Source of the DNA: Chloroflexota bacterium | GTDB lineage: Bacteria > Chloroflexota > Dehalococcoidia > Lucifugimonadales > Lucifugimonadaceae | DNA length: 48,166 bases | NCBI GenBank assembly: GCA_013204545.1 | Contig: JABMNN010000112.1 | Coordinates: 1 to 48,166, forward strand | Direction of reading: 5' to 3' | Shown here: piece after piece, positions 16,144-25,246 of the stretch | How positions within the stretch are numbered: position 1 is the stretch's first letter | Layout of the letters: the number at the start of each line of letters is the position of its first letter | Position numbers and translations under genes: made by a program | The notes under the pieces: model-generated | Databases searched by the model: none | What the model was told of the DNA's origin: nothing | Seen by the model: the letters and a program-made list of their open reading frames with translations, nothing else

Positions 16144-16761
16144 TTATTGAACCTGTTGCAGAACTACAACGGCACGTTCATCTGGCAAAGCGTTTTTGGC
16201 CACGCTCAATTTAGAAGTTGGTTCAATCACCTTCACACCCAGTTCTGTCAGAAAGCGTTGCATGGCTGCACTGGGTTTACCTGCTTCACTGTCATAACCA
16301 GACGGAACAATCATCTTAGGTTCAAGATTCCTGATAACCGCCGACATATCTTCCGGTTCGAGCCCCTGTGATGCGGTGTTGACGATCAGAATGTCGACCT
16401 TACTGATCTGTTGCACCGATTGAGCAGAGGGCTGATAACCGGGGTTGCCGAGCGTTGCCACTTGGAGACCATCAGCATCGATGATGTAGACCGTGTTGAT
16501 CTCATTCGAAATTGCCGGATCGTCTGCAGGCGTAGCCACTCCTCTAATGCTCAGACCACTAACCTCGTATTCACCAGGCCCAGATATCACTTGCGAATCG
16601 CTTACAGGATGGCTTGACCGCTCGCCTTGGCTATAAACAAAGACCGTGTTTTCGTCTTTGAGTTCAGATGTGGGAGGTATGTCACCTTGATGATCCACAA
16701 CTACTACACCCACTAAAGATTTGACTTCAAAGGTCGAATTGCCAAGCCAGCGAATTTCCAT
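16144..16761 (-). CDS. Metallo-beta-lactamase-fold pseudoenzyme, metal ligands lost
   Basis: A 205-residue protein with the strand and loop order of UPF0173-like MBL hydrolases: 'MEIRWLGNSTF', 'VISGPGEYEVSGLSIRGVAT', 'NTVYIIDADGLQVATLGN' and 'LEPKMIVPSGYDSEAGKPSA'. Every expected metal ligand is changed. LGHS is LGNS (Asn8), the HxHxDH segment is 'YSQGERSSH' (43-51), LGDLGH is 'LGNPGY' (105-109), and the late histidine of P-M-H-Y is 'PSGY' (153-156). Hydrolysis by the usual two-metal mechanism is thus unlikely. ATG 16761 follows a GAGGAA ribosome-binding site; a longer frame from 16824 would add 21 atypical residues. The role is unknown, perhaps binding or scaffolding. Confidence 0.7.
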   Translation of the reverse strand: MEIRWLGNSTFEVKSLVGVVVVDHQGDIPPTSELKDENTVFVYSQGERSSHPVSDSQVISGPGEYEVSGLSIRGVATPADDPAISNEINTVYIIDADGLQVATLGNPGYQPSAQSVQQISKVDILIVNTASQGLEPEDMSAVIRNLEPKMIVPSGYDSEAGKPSAAMQRFLTELGVKVIEPTSKLSVAKNALPDERAVVVLQQVQ

Positions 16762-16972
16762 AGGATGTTCCTCGAAGTGATCGGTACTGCATCTCGTCAG
16801 TCGAGAGAATCTCAACTTGTACACAGTTCAATACTTAATTTAACTATGTACCCGATAAAGCGTCAACGAAATCGAATGCAAATACGCTGAAGCGAGTTCA
16901 ATTCTCAACCGTTAGGTTGATTGACTAGGCAATCTTAAATAGATACCCCATGAACGGCGATGCAGCCTTGCA

Positions 16973-17896
16973 TCAAATTTGGAACGAGATACGCCCCCAA
17001 GCTTTGACCGCCATGAGGTTTCGCAGAGTCAAATAACCAGACCATTCAAGTCTTGCTTCTTCCCAACCGTCCTCATACTGACCCCATGTCCAGTTCGGTC
17101 TCCAACTCCCAGTTTCACTTTGCGACTCGATCTCGTAATCTAGCTGAACGGGGATCAAGTCAGCCAACGTCTTTGCCAATAAGCTCGTCGGCTTGCTCGC
17201 AAACCAAAGCGGACGTGCTCCATAGGCTTTCCAGTCATTCACCGATTTTCCGATGACCAGACGCACTCCGCGTTTCAATTTCGGTAATAAATTGTCAATA
17301 AGGTCAGACGGAGCCGATTCCAATAATCTCATGAAGCACAGCATGGAATGAATTTCCATGTCGTCGGGCAGTTCGTCAAAAGTTCGTAGGACACTTTCAG
17401 TCACTTTACGTATGAATTGCTCGTCTACATAATTTTCGTATAAGAGGAGGTATCCGAGAAGCTCTGCACCTGGATTTGAACGCTTGATGGCGTCCAACTC
17501 GTTATCAACAGGGGTGTAATTCCAGCAGAGTGCATGCGGGGACTGGTTCACTAGCGGGCCAGTCGGGTCCCACCCTCCGAGTGAACCATCAAAACTTTGC
17601 CGTAAGTAGGCTATACCGGCCTGCACCATCTGATTGCTCGCAGGCACTTCAACCTCTGTCAGAATCTGAAATGCTACCGAGCTACTAAATGGTGAAGAAA
17701 ATGGCATTCGCAAATCGGGTTCGATCCCGTGACCGAATCCGCCATCGCTGGTCTGGTACTTCTCAAGTTCTTCCAGAACTGCTGATACAGGCCCAGATTC
17801 GAAATGATATTCGAACTGTACTCGTTCAAGTAGCCGAGCTTGCGTTTGAATAAATTCAGCAGCCCTATCAAAAGCGCTTTTTGAAAGAGATGTCAT
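16973..17896 (-). CDS. Alpha/alpha-toroid (prenyltransferase/terpene cyclase-like) protein
   Basis: A 307-residue protein of the squalene-cyclase/prenyltransferase-like toroid fold. QW-type repeats are seen: 'YQTSDGGFGHGIEPDLRMP' (about 47-65), 'SFDGSLGGWDP' near 105 and 'ETGSWRPNWTWGQY' near 270. Each is preceded by a helix pair. There is no DxDD or other catalytic signature of a terpene cyclase, and no signal peptide. Proteins like this are common and uncharacterised in bacteria. ATG 17896 is the natural start. Single gene, divergent from hrcA. Confidence 0.6.
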   Translation of the reverse strand: MTSLSKSAFDRAAEFIQTQARLLERVQFEYHFESGPVSAVLEELEKYQTSDGGFGHGIEPDLRMPFSSPFSSSVAFQILTEVEVPASNQMVQAGIAYLRQSFDGSLGGWDPTGPLVNQSPHALCWNYTPVDNELDAIKRSNPGAELLGYLLLYENYVDEQFIRKVTESVLRTFDELPDDMEIHSMLCFMRLLESAPSDLIDNLLPKLKRGVRLVIGKSVNDWKAYGARPLWFASKPTSLLAKTLADLIPVQLDYEIESQSETGSWRPNWTWGQYEDGWEEARLEWSGYLTLRNLMAVKAWGRISFQI

Positions 17897-18072
17897 TACC
17901 GTTCACCAATTGTGTTTCTAAATTTCTCCGAATAGACGAAATCGTACCCGGTTTCGATTCATCGAGCCTTATAACCCGTTGACGCTCGGGAAAACTGCAT
18001 GCTAACTTCGTGACGTTCTATACTGAACCGTGTACACCACAGCATTGTGAACAATTCGCACTTGGGGCAAGT

Positions 18073-19104
18073 ATGCCAACTCTGACATCAAGAAAACGAG
18101 ATATTCTAAGGTTCATCGTTTCTGAACACGTTCAGACGGCATCCCCGGTCGCTTCAAGCACCGTCGCCCGCGCTACCAATCTTAAGGCAAGCCCTGCGAC
18201 CATCCGAAATGAAATGGTCGCACTCGAAGAAGATGGATTGATTCGCCGCCCTCACGTATCTTCTGGCGGTGTGCCGTCAGATCGTGGCTATCGACATTTC
18301 GTCGAATTCCTGAACCCAGAAGCAGCTATCAACCCGCGCGTCGCTGCACTAATTGATCATGAGTTCGACACGGTCAAGGCTCACGTTGAACAGTGGATTG
18401 ATTCGGCATCCGAAATACTTGCCAATCTCATGGACACACTAGCGTTCACAACGATTCCACATACAGCGCCAGCTCCGGTCAAAAGTGTCGAACTTCTTCG
18501 GTTACAGGAAATGCTCGTAGTAGTGATAGTTGTGCTTCAGGAAGCAAGTGTCTACAAACAAATAATCAATCTAGATGAGTCAGTATCCAATTCAGAGATA
18601 GAACACACCCGTAACCGGCTGAGCGAAGCTATCGTTGGTGTTCCAGCCCACGACATCGCTGCCCGTGGAGCCCGCATAGGGGATGGATTTGAACGTAAAG
18701 CCTTTGATTCGGCTGTAACAGCTGTCAGGCAGCACGATAGCCGATCAAGCACCGAAAAGCGGTTCGGCGGTATTGGCAAACTCTTCCAGCAACCTGAACT
18801 GCTCGCCAATTCTGCAATGTCACGGGGGGTGATGTGGCTGATCGAAGACCCACACGCTACGTCTACATTGGCAAATGCTAGCGAACCTCGTTGCTCAACA
18901 CGAGTGGTAATCGGTCACGAGAATTCCGAGGAGTCGTTGAAAGACTTTTCGATCGTGTTCAGTAAATACGGAACATCCGATACTGCTGAAGGTATGATCG
19001 GCGTGATGGCACCGACTCGTATGGAATATGAAACGGCTATCCCTACTGTTCGATACATGGCAAGTCGTCTCGATCAAATGACGATGATGCTGTACGGCGG
19101 GTAG
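18073..19104 (+). CDS. hrcA: Heat-inducible transcription repressor HrcA
   Basis: Represses class I heat-shock genes by binding CIRCE operators; its folding depends on GroEL in other bacteria. From ATG 18073 it has 343 residues, the usual length. A frame open from GTG 18010 adds 21 residues with no counterpart. The N-terminal winged helix is typical: 'SRKRDILRFIVSEHVQTASP', 'SPATIRNEMVALEEDGLIRR' and 'VPSDRGYRHFVEFL'. The remainder is the GAF-like domain. Possible promoter elements are TTGACG (17979-17984) or TATACT (18019-18024). No CIRCE repeat is seen near it, so its targets probably lie elsewhere. dnaJ follows after 164 bases. Confidence 0.93.
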   Translation: MPTLTSRKRDILRFIVSEHVQTASPVASSTVARATNLKASPATIRNEMVALEEDGLIRRPHVSSGGVPSDRGYRHFVEFLNPEAAINPRVAALIDHEFDTVKAHVEQWIDSASEILANLMDTLAFTTIPHTAPAPVKSVELLRLQEMLVVVIVVLQEASVYKQIINLDESVSNSEIEHTRNRLSEAIVGVPAHDIAARGARIGDGFERKAFDSAVTAVRQHDSRSSTEKRFGGIGKLFQQPELLANSAMSRGVMWLIEDPHATSTLANASEPRCSTRVVIGHENSEESLKDFSIVFSKYGTSDTAEGMIGVMAPTRMEYETAIPTVRYMASRLDQMTMMLYGG

Positions 19105-19178
19105 TTCTTTTCATCTTGAATCCGCTTTTTGGCACAGTTAGGTGCTCTCCCTTATTCGGATTCGACGTATCTCAGGTT

Positions 19179-19184
19179 TATAAT
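19179..19184 (+). promoter_or_regulatory. Possible dnaJ -10 element
   Basis: A perfect TATAAT about 85 bases before the dnaJ ATG, in the hrcA-dnaJ gap. The -35 position is poor, so a separate dnaJ promoter is possible but not certain. No CIRCE palindrome surrounds it. Confidence 0.3.
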
Positions 19185-19268
19185 TGGTACGTTCGCGTGT
19201 TTTTTCAACTTCGAACACCAAATCTGATCTGAAACAGACTTTCGCTACGGGGTAACCGGCCGCTCTTT

Positions 19269-20411
19269 ATGACAACAAGCAAACGTGATTACTACGAGGT
19301 GCTCGGCGTTGCCCGTGATGCCACGCCAGAAGATCTCAAAAAGGCGTTTCGACAACAGGCGCTCAAATTTCATCCCGACCGCAACAAGGAAGCCGACGCA
19401 AGCGATCGGTTCAAAGAAGTCAACGAGGCTTATCAGGTACTGACTGATCCTCAACGTAAAGCCCAGTACGACCAGTTCGGTCACGCAGGCGTCAATGGTC
19501 AGGCCGGCCGTGGGTTCGATGGATTCGAGGGCTTCGGCGGCTTCGGTGATATCTTCGATTCGTTCTTCGGTGGATCGAGCCGCCAGACATCCAACAAAGG
19601 TGTTGATCTCGAATTCCAGATAAACGTGTCATTTCGTGACGCGGCGTTTGGTGTCGCACGGGAACTCGAACTAACCCGTATGGAACTGTGTAAACGTTGC
19701 GATGGCAAACGAGCCGAGCCAGGAACCGACGTGATCGAATGCTCGACATGCCACGGTGAAGGGAAAGTACGCCGTACCCAGCGAACGTTCTTCGGTCAGT
19801 TCCAGCAAGTCACAGCCTGCCCCACATGTCAGGGTGAAGGGCAACAGATAAAAACCGCCTGCAAGCAATGCTCAGGTCGAGGAGCTGAACGGAAGACTCG
19901 CAAGATAGAAGTACAGATACCTGCTGGTGTCGAACATGGCACCAAGTTGCTCATTCACGGAGAAGGTGAAGCCGGTGGTAAAGGTATCCGCAATGGCGAT
20001 CTCTACGTTCACATAGGTGTTCAGCGCGACAAAGTATTCTCTCGTCGAGGCAACGATGTGCTGATGACCGCTGAAGTAAACATGGTCCTTGCAGCACTCG
20101 GTGGCATAATAAACGTTGAAACACTCGAAGGGTCAGCTGATATTGATATCAATCCAGGCACTCAATCTGGATCGGTAAACCGCATCAAGGGCGCTGGTAT
20201 CCCCCACATGGGCGCAGCAGATCGGCGTGGCGACCAGCTTGTCGAGCTGAAAGTGATAACCCCAAGTAAACTCGATGACCATCAGACTCAACTCCTTCAA
20301 GATCTTGCTGAATCATTTGGTCTCGAGCGAGTGAGCGAAAATTCTGGCGCAGCCCACGGACTGTTTGATCGATTCAAAGACGCCTTCCGGAGCGAAACCG
20401 GTAGTTCTTAG
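19269..20411 (+). CDS. dnaJ: Chaperone DnaJ (Hsp40)
   Basis: Co-chaperone that stimulates DnaK ATPase and holds unfolded protein. At 380 residues it is a full type I DnaJ. Order: J domain with His-Pro-Asp at 35-37 ('FHPDRNK'), Gly/Phe-rich linker ('GFDGFEGFGGFGDIF'), zinc domain with four Cys pairs ('CKRCDGKR', 'CSTCHGEG', 'CPTCQGEG', 'CKQCSGRG', the first lacking its final Gly), then the C-terminal substrate domains. ATG 19269. grpE and dnaK, often between hrcA and dnaJ, are not here. The order dnaJ-prmA-rsmE is common in bacteria. Confidence 0.96.
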   Translation: MTTSKRDYYEVLGVARDATPEDLKKAFRQQALKFHPDRNKEADASDRFKEVNEAYQVLTDPQRKAQYDQFGHAGVNGQAGRGFDGFEGFGGFGDIFDSFFGGSSRQTSNKGVDLEFQINVSFRDAAFGVARELELTRMELCKRCDGKRAEPGTDVIECSTCHGEGKVRRTQRTFFGQFQQVTACPTCQGEGQQIKTACKQCSGRGAERKTRKIEVQIPAGVEHGTKLLIHGEGEAGGKGIRNGDLYVHIGVQRDKVFSRRGNDVLMTAEVNMVLAALGGIINVETLEGSADIDINPGTQSGSVNRIKGAGIPHMGAADRRGDQLVELKVITPSKLDDHQTQLLQDLAESFGLERVSENSGAAHGLFDRFKDAFRSETGSS

Positions 20412-20485
20412 GACGAGATTACATCGCTCGAACCACAGACTGCGAATATTGACCGATTCTGGCCGAATCCTAGAAAGTTATACAG

Positions 20486-21391
20486 ATGCGTTGGCTACAG
20501 CTCAGCATCAAGGCACCACCTGAGTACGTCGAACCACTCACTCACCTGTTCAATATTCACGGTGAAGGATCAGCTTCGGTTGAACGTCTGGGTGGTTTCA
20601 ATCCCGATGAAGGTGAATCGCCAGATCCCACTGCGTGGGTGACGATCCGCGGCTGGCTTCCGCTCGACCCAACTACAGAAAGTCGAAAGACAGCAATAGA
20701 TGTAGGTGTGAGATTAATTAGGTATCTGGTCGATCTACCAGAGATCGAAGAACTTGAAGTTAGCGATGACGAATGGCGAAACCAAAAATTCGAGCCTATC
20801 AAGGTCGGACAAAACCTCATAATCGTACCTAGAACCGCTCGTTATGATGGCAAGCCGTCTGATGTCATCATCGAACTCGAACCAGGGCTCGCATTCGGGA
20901 CAGGACATCACCCGACCACACTCATGTGCCTAGAAGAAATTGAGAAGGTCGTTAAGCCAGGTGATCGATTCTTGGATGTCGGTTGCGGCTCGGGAGTGCT
21001 CTCTATTGCAGCTCTCGCACTCGGAGCCAAGCACACGGTAGGGCTCGACATCGATAGTGACGCTGTTATCTCATCGAAAGCAAACCTCAGTGATGCCGGG
21101 TTTGCAGAGCGATCGACGATCCTCGCTGGTTCGATACCACATCAGTTAGTTCCAAAACGTGGGTTCGATGTAGTGGCAGCCAACATTGCAGCCACTGTGC
21201 TCATTGCCCTCGCTCAGCCTCTTATCGACTCTGTTTCTGAAGAGGGAGTGATAATCACCTCCGGTGTTCTAGAAACACGGCTTGACGATGTGATTGCAGC
21301 CTTCGAGGCCGCAGGTGGACAAGTTGATTCAAGCAGGAAGATCGAGGACTGGACAGCTACTAGGTTCACTCGCTCCTCAGGATCAAAGTAA
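20486..21391 (+). CDS. prmA: Ribosomal protein L11 methyltransferase
   Basis: Trimethylates amino groups of ribosomal protein L11 using S-adenosylmethionine. It has 301 residues, the usual size. The N-terminal L11-binding domain begins 'MRWLQLSIKAPPEYVEPL'. The class I methyltransferase domain shows 'LAFGTGHHPTT', motif I 'FLDVGCGSGVLSIAALALG' and 'VVAANIAATVLI' (the family N-I motif). ATG 20486. The stop overlaps the rsmE start as TAATG, so the two are translationally coupled. Confidence 0.95.
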   Translation: MRWLQLSIKAPPEYVEPLTHLFNIHGEGSASVERLGGFNPDEGESPDPTAWVTIRGWLPLDPTTESRKTAIDVGVRLIRYLVDLPEIEELEVSDDEWRNQKFEPIKVGQNLIIVPRTARYDGKPSDVIIELEPGLAFGTGHHPTTLMCLEEIEKVVKPGDRFLDVGCGSGVLSIAALALGAKHTVGLDIDSDAVISSKANLSDAGFAERSTILAGSIPHQLVPKRGFDVVAANIAATVLIALAQPLIDSVSEEGVIITSGVLETRLDDVIAAFEAAGGQVDSSRKIEDWTATRFTRSSGSK

Positions 21392-22143
21392 TGCACCGGT
21401 TCTACGTACATGACATCGACACAACCGATCGTTCGATTTCGCTCGATGGCCTCATTGTTAGACAGTTAAAAACTGTATTACGGATTGATACAGGGGAACA
21501 TATTCGTTTGTTCGATGGCTCCGGATCTGAGTGGGAAGTTGAAATCGCCCACATCGGAAAAACAGAAGTTTCGACAACTCTCATTTCAGCTGTCCAACCT
21601 GTTCCGGAACCTACCATCAAAGTAACTATCCTCCTCGGGTTAGCAAGACCGGAACGTATCGAATTAGCTATTCAAAAATGTACTGAACTCGGGGCGGTTA
21701 GGTTCATTCCAGTAATGTCGGAACGTGTCCAAGGCGGAAACACAGGTGCACCGTCGGACAAGCGACTCGAACGCTGGCATCGCATCGCCGTAGAGGCTTC
21801 GGAACAATGCGGCAGAGCCACTATACCGGTGGTAGAGGCTCCCGCTCCGATCATGGATGTCATTCATAAGGTAATCAATGAACAACCGCTGCTGTGCATG
21901 TGGGAAGAGCACGTCGCTGAGTCCCAATCGTTGAGCATGGCGTTGAACTCTCTTGATGATGGAATACCCGCGCTGGCCGCACTAATAGGCCCTCCCGGTG
22001 GGTTCAGCGCGCAAGAGGCAGCTGCAATGCAACAAGCTGGTGCAAAGCTCGTAACACTGGGTGCCCGAGTGTTACGCAGTGAGACAGCAGCAATAGCAGT
22101 GATGTCAGCCATACTCTACGAGCTCGGCGATCTCGGTGGTTAA
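21391..22143 (+). CDS. rsmE: 16S rRNA m3U1498 methyltransferase
   Basis: SPOUT methyltransferase that methylates N3 of U1498 in 16S rRNA. The 250 residues match RsmE. A PUA-like N-terminal domain ('MHRFYVHDID...RQLKTVLRIDTGEHIRLFDG') precedes the knot domain with 'LLGLARPERIELAIQKCTELG', 'RWHRIAVEASEQCGRATIP' and the knot 'LIGPPGGFSAQEA...LGARVLRSETA'. The ATG shares its A with the prmA stop. It converges on gpsA, with seven bases between the stops. Confidence 0.95.
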   Translation: MHRFYVHDIDTTDRSISLDGLIVRQLKTVLRIDTGEHIRLFDGSGSEWEVEIAHIGKTEVSTTLISAVQPVPEPTIKVTILLGLARPERIELAIQKCTELGAVRFIPVMSERVQGGNTGAPSDKRLERWHRIAVEASEQCGRATIPVVEAPAPIMDVIHKVINEQPLLCMWEEHVAESQSLSMALNSLDDGIPALAALIGPPGGFSAQEAAAMQQAGAKLVTLGARVLRSETAAIAVMSAILYELGDLGG

Positions 22144-22150
22144 CCTCTAC

Positions 22151-23158
22151 CTAATATCGAACCTCAGGCTGCAATGTACGGCCCATTAGATGTCGAATCT
22201 CATCAATAGGCGACGCACCCTCAAATAGAACAGCATACGTAGCATCAGTTATTGGCATATCAACGCCAAGGTCTCGTGAAAGCCTCACGGCTGCCTGAGT
22301 TGTAGGCGCACCCTCTGCGGTTTCGCCCAATTCTTCCAACACGGACGTTAAATTCTGGCCCGATGCCAAGCCAATCCCGAGTCGATAGTTCCGGCTAAGT
22401 GACGAGTAGCAAGTGGCTATCAAGTCACCCATTCCGCTCAATCCAGCAAAAGTGTCTGGTCTAGCTCCCATCGCCACTCCGAGTCGGGTTATCTCATGAA
22501 GACCGCGAGTCACATAAGCTGCCTTTGCATTTGCGCCGAGTCCGGCACCATCGATGAATCCTGCTCCGATTGCAATGATGTTCTTTAGGGCGCCCCCAAG
22601 TTCGACACCTATTACGTCGTCACTTCGATACACACGAAATACATCGGAGCTCAACGTCGTTTGAACTATCTGAGCGATCCGGTCACTAGAAAAAGCGACG
22701 GTCGCTGTGGCTGGGCTGCCCACGGCAATTTCAGGAGCAAGATTTGGACCCGACAAAACACCGATATGATCGGGTGGAAAATCCGGTAGGGTCTCCGTTA
22801 TCACCTGTGACATGCGCTTCCCTGAATCGATCTCAATTCCCTTCGTCGCACAGACGATATTCCCTCCTGAAGGAACGACATCTCGAACGATTCCGATGTT
22901 CTCGCGCACAGTTATCGAAGGCACCGCGACGATTATCAGATCGGAGCCTCCCAATGAATCGTCCAGAGAACTAGAGACCATCATCAAATCTGGAAATTCG
23001 ACCCCCGGCACAGATCGTTCATTAACTCGTGCCGAAGTAAGTTTTGCGGCCCGCGATTCACTGCGAGACCACAGTGAGGTCCGGTGTCCGCTACGTGCTA
23101 GGAGTATCCCGAGGGTAGTTGCCCACGCCCCGGTACCGACGATGCCAATTTTTATCAC
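22151..23158 (-). CDS. gpsA: Glycerol-3-phosphate dehydrogenase [NAD(P)+]
   Basis: Reduces dihydroxyacetone phosphate to sn-glycerol 3-phosphate, the backbone for phospholipids. It has 335 residues. The Rossmann motif is 'IGIVGTGAWATTLGILLA'; the catalytic lysine lies in the C-terminal helical domain, 'GVELGGALKNIIAIGAGF', and 'CATKGIE' and 'GPNLAPEIA' are family motifs. GTG 23158 starts nine bases after the plsY stop. It works directly upstream of PlsY, and the der-plsY-gpsA order suggests one transcript. Confidence 0.96.
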   Translation of the reverse strand: MIKIGIVGTGAWATTLGILLARSGHRTSLWSRSESRAAKLTSARVNERSVPGVEFPDLMMVSSSLDDSLGGSDLIIVAVPSITVRENIGIVRDVVPSGGNIVCATKGIEIDSGKRMSQVITETLPDFPPDHIGVLSGPNLAPEIAVGSPATATVAFSSDRIAQIVQTTLSSDVFRVYRSDDVIGVELGGALKNIIAIGAGFIDGAGLGANAKAAYVTRGLHEITRLGVAMGARPDTFAGLSGMGDLIATCYSSLSRNYRLGIGLASGQNLTSVLEELGETAEGAPTTQAAVRLSRDLGVDMPITDATYAVLFEGASPIDEIRHLMGRTLQPEVRY

Positions 23159-23167
23159 TCGCTAATT

Positions 23168-23827
23168 TTACGGTGTTCGATGGGCTCTGCGCGGAATTGG
23201 CTTATTTTCCAACTTAGATTCGCCGCCTCGAGCGAGGCGATCGACATTCGAACGGTGGCTCCAAATAATGAATATAGGAACAGGTACAGCGAACAAGAGA
23301 TACCAAATATCGTGTTCCCAACCGAAAATTGTGAACTCAAACACACTGAACAGGAACAGGAATCCCAGACTCAGACTGCTACCGATGATTGATCCAAGAG
23401 ACACATAACGTGTGATCGCAGCGATTGTGACTCCGCTGAGTGCAATGACCGCTGATATTGGGGAAATAATGGAAAGTGCCCCGAGACCAGTTGCAACACC
23501 CTTGCCACCTTTGAACCTGATGTAAACCGGAAACATATGACCCAGAACCGCTATCGTTCCGGATGCAGCGATCAGCCAAGCGTCACCTTCCACGGCGTAA
23601 CGCGCTATTGCAGTAACGACCAGCCCTTTGCCTATATCGGCCGCCAGTACGCCGGCTCCTGCACGTGGCCCTAACGTGCGAGTTACGTTTGTTGCTCCCG
23701 ATCCGCCGCTTCCGTAACTACGAATATCAACGCCCCGAAACACTCGACCGATAATCACGCCGAAAGGTATCGCACCAATAAAGTAGGCGACCACCAGAAC
23801 AATTATTGTGACTACCGTCTCACTCAT
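23168..23827 (-). CDS. plsY: Acyl-phosphate:glycerol-3-phosphate acyltransferase PlsY
   Basis: Integral membrane enzyme that acylates glycerol 3-phosphate from acyl-phosphate to make lysophosphatidic acid. It has 219 residues and several membrane helices. The three conserved loops are visible: 'YGSGGSGATNVTRTLG', 'GHMFPVYIRFKGGKGVATG' and a C-terminal part ending in a basic tail. ATG 23827 lies within the last eight bases of der, so the genes overlap. GpsA, encoded next, supplies its substrate. Confidence 0.95.
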   Translation of the reverse strand: MSETVVTIIVLVVAYFIGAIPFGVIIGRVFRGVDIRSYGSGGSGATNVTRTLGPRAGAGVLAADIGKGLVVTAIARYAVEGDAWLIAASGTIAVLGHMFPVYIRFKGGKGVATGLGALSIISPISAVIALSGVTIAAITRYVSLGSIIGSSLSLGFLFLFSVFEFTIFGWEHDIWYLLFAVPVPIFIIWSHRSNVDRLARGGESKLENKPIPRRAHRTP

Positions 23828-25142
23828 CTTTTTTGCTTTGGAACGCCAATCTCATCGGAGAGCCTATAAACCCAAATTGTGCTCGCAATTGATTCTCAAG
23901 ATACCTGCGATAGCTGAAGTGTATTAGTTCTGGGTTTCGAGCGTTAAACAAGAACGTAGGAGGAGAGGTCCTACTTTGAATACATCGGTAAATTCTTGGA
24001 CGTTGACTGCCTATGCCAGGTATTGGGTTTTGCCCCATGGCATCAAAAATCACTCGGTTTACCTCAGCCCTAGGCATTTGTTTGGAGAATTCTCCGTACA
24101 CTTCCAGAATGGTGGGGAACAGTGTGTCTATCCCCCAGCCTTTCAAGGCTGAAGTGAACACAATTGGCACATTTGGAATGAACTTGAATCGGTTCCTAAT
24201 CGCATCTTCAGCCTCGGCCTTATCCAACCCCAACTCGCTTGCAAGATCCCATTTGTTTACAACTATGATTGCGGCCCTAGACGCATCGTCGATGTATCCA
24301 CCAATGTGCTGGTCTTGTGAAGTCACGAACTCGGTGGCATCCAACACTAGAATTGCGACATAACAACGCTCGATAGCGCCGATTGTTCGAATGGCACTGT
24401 ATTTTTCTATATCGGAATCAGCTTTCCCCCGCCGACGCAGTCCAGCAGTGTCGAGGAATGTGATCCGGGTTCCTTCGTAATCGAACAACGAGTCGACGGT
24501 GTCACGGGTAGTTCCAGCTACCGGACTGACAATTGCCCGCTCTTCGCCAGACAACGCGTTGAATAGCGCCGATTTCCCTGCGTTCGGTCGCCCAGCGATA
24601 GCAACTCGAATTGAGTTCTGGCCAATCGGCTCGTCTTCCAATGCGGGCAGTTGGTCGAACACGCTCTGCATCAGATCACCAATGCCAGTGTCATGGTAGG
24701 CACTGATGGGGTGCGGATCTCCGAGTCCAAGCGTGAAGAACTCATAAATCATCTCTTCTCGCGAAACCGTGTCGGCTTTGTTTACGGCCACAACCACTGG
24801 TTTTCCAGTTCGACGTACCATGTCAGCAGCATCGTAATCGGCATCGGTTACACCATCGTTCACGTCTACCGTGAAGATAATTGCATCGGCTTGGTTTAGA
24901 GCGACTTCAACCTGAGCCTTAATGTCATCCCACATCAATTCGTCGTGAGGACGATCTTCAACTCCTGCCGTATCAACAACTAGATATCGATGTCGACCCC
25001 ACTCGGCATCGATCGAAACTCGATCACGAGTCGTGCCTGGAACATCGCTTACGATGGCTATTCGTCGACCCGCCAAACGATTGAACAGGGTCGACTTGCC
25101 GACATTTGGTCGACCGATGATTGCTACTACTGGGAGTGCCAT
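23820..25142 (-). CDS. der: Ribosome assembly GTPase Der (EngA)
   Basis: Double-GTPase needed for 50S ribosome assembly. It has 440 residues. G-domain 1 begins at residue 9 ('GRPNVGKSTLFN'), with 'DTAG' and 'NKAD'. G-domain 2 begins near 185 ('GRPNAGKSALFN'), with 'DTAG' and 'NKWD'. The C-terminal KH-like domain contains 'GQNPIPGIGSQRPRIYRCIQ', near the usual length. ATG 25142. It overlaps plsY by eight bases and is the first gene of the der-plsY-gpsA group. Confidence 0.96.
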   Translation of the reverse strand: MALPVVAIIGRPNVGKSTLFNRLAGRRIAIVSDVPGTTRDRVSIDAEWGRHRYLVVDTAGVEDRPHDELMWDDIKAQVEVALNQADAIIFTVDVNDGVTDADYDAADMVRRTGKPVVVAVNKADTVSREEMIYEFFTLGLGDPHPISAYHDTGIGDLMQSVFDQLPALEDEPIGQNSIRVAIAGRPNAGKSALFNALSGEERAIVSPVAGTTRDTVDSLFDYEGTRITFLDTAGLRRRGKADSDIEKYSAIRTIGAIERCYVAILVLDATEFVTSQDQHIGGYIDDASRAAIIVVNKWDLASELGLDKAEAEDAIRNRFKFIPNVPIVFTSALKGWGIDTLFPTILEVYGEFSKQMPRAEVNRVIFDAMGQNPIPGIGSQRPRIYRCIQSRTSPPTFLFNARNPELIHFSYRRYLENQLRAQFGFIGSPMRLAFQSKKDE

Positions 25143-25246
25143 TGCAGATTCAAATATTTCTCTTGCTAAATAGCAATCAAATGATCGCTACATGATTGCA
25201 CGTACAAACGGCACGCGCATTTGCTTACAAAGTCTGGTTTTCGTAC

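Noticed and set aside
18010-18072. Longer HrcA starting at GTG 18010
   Set aside because: The extra 21 residues have no family counterpart, and a TATACT element lies within them.
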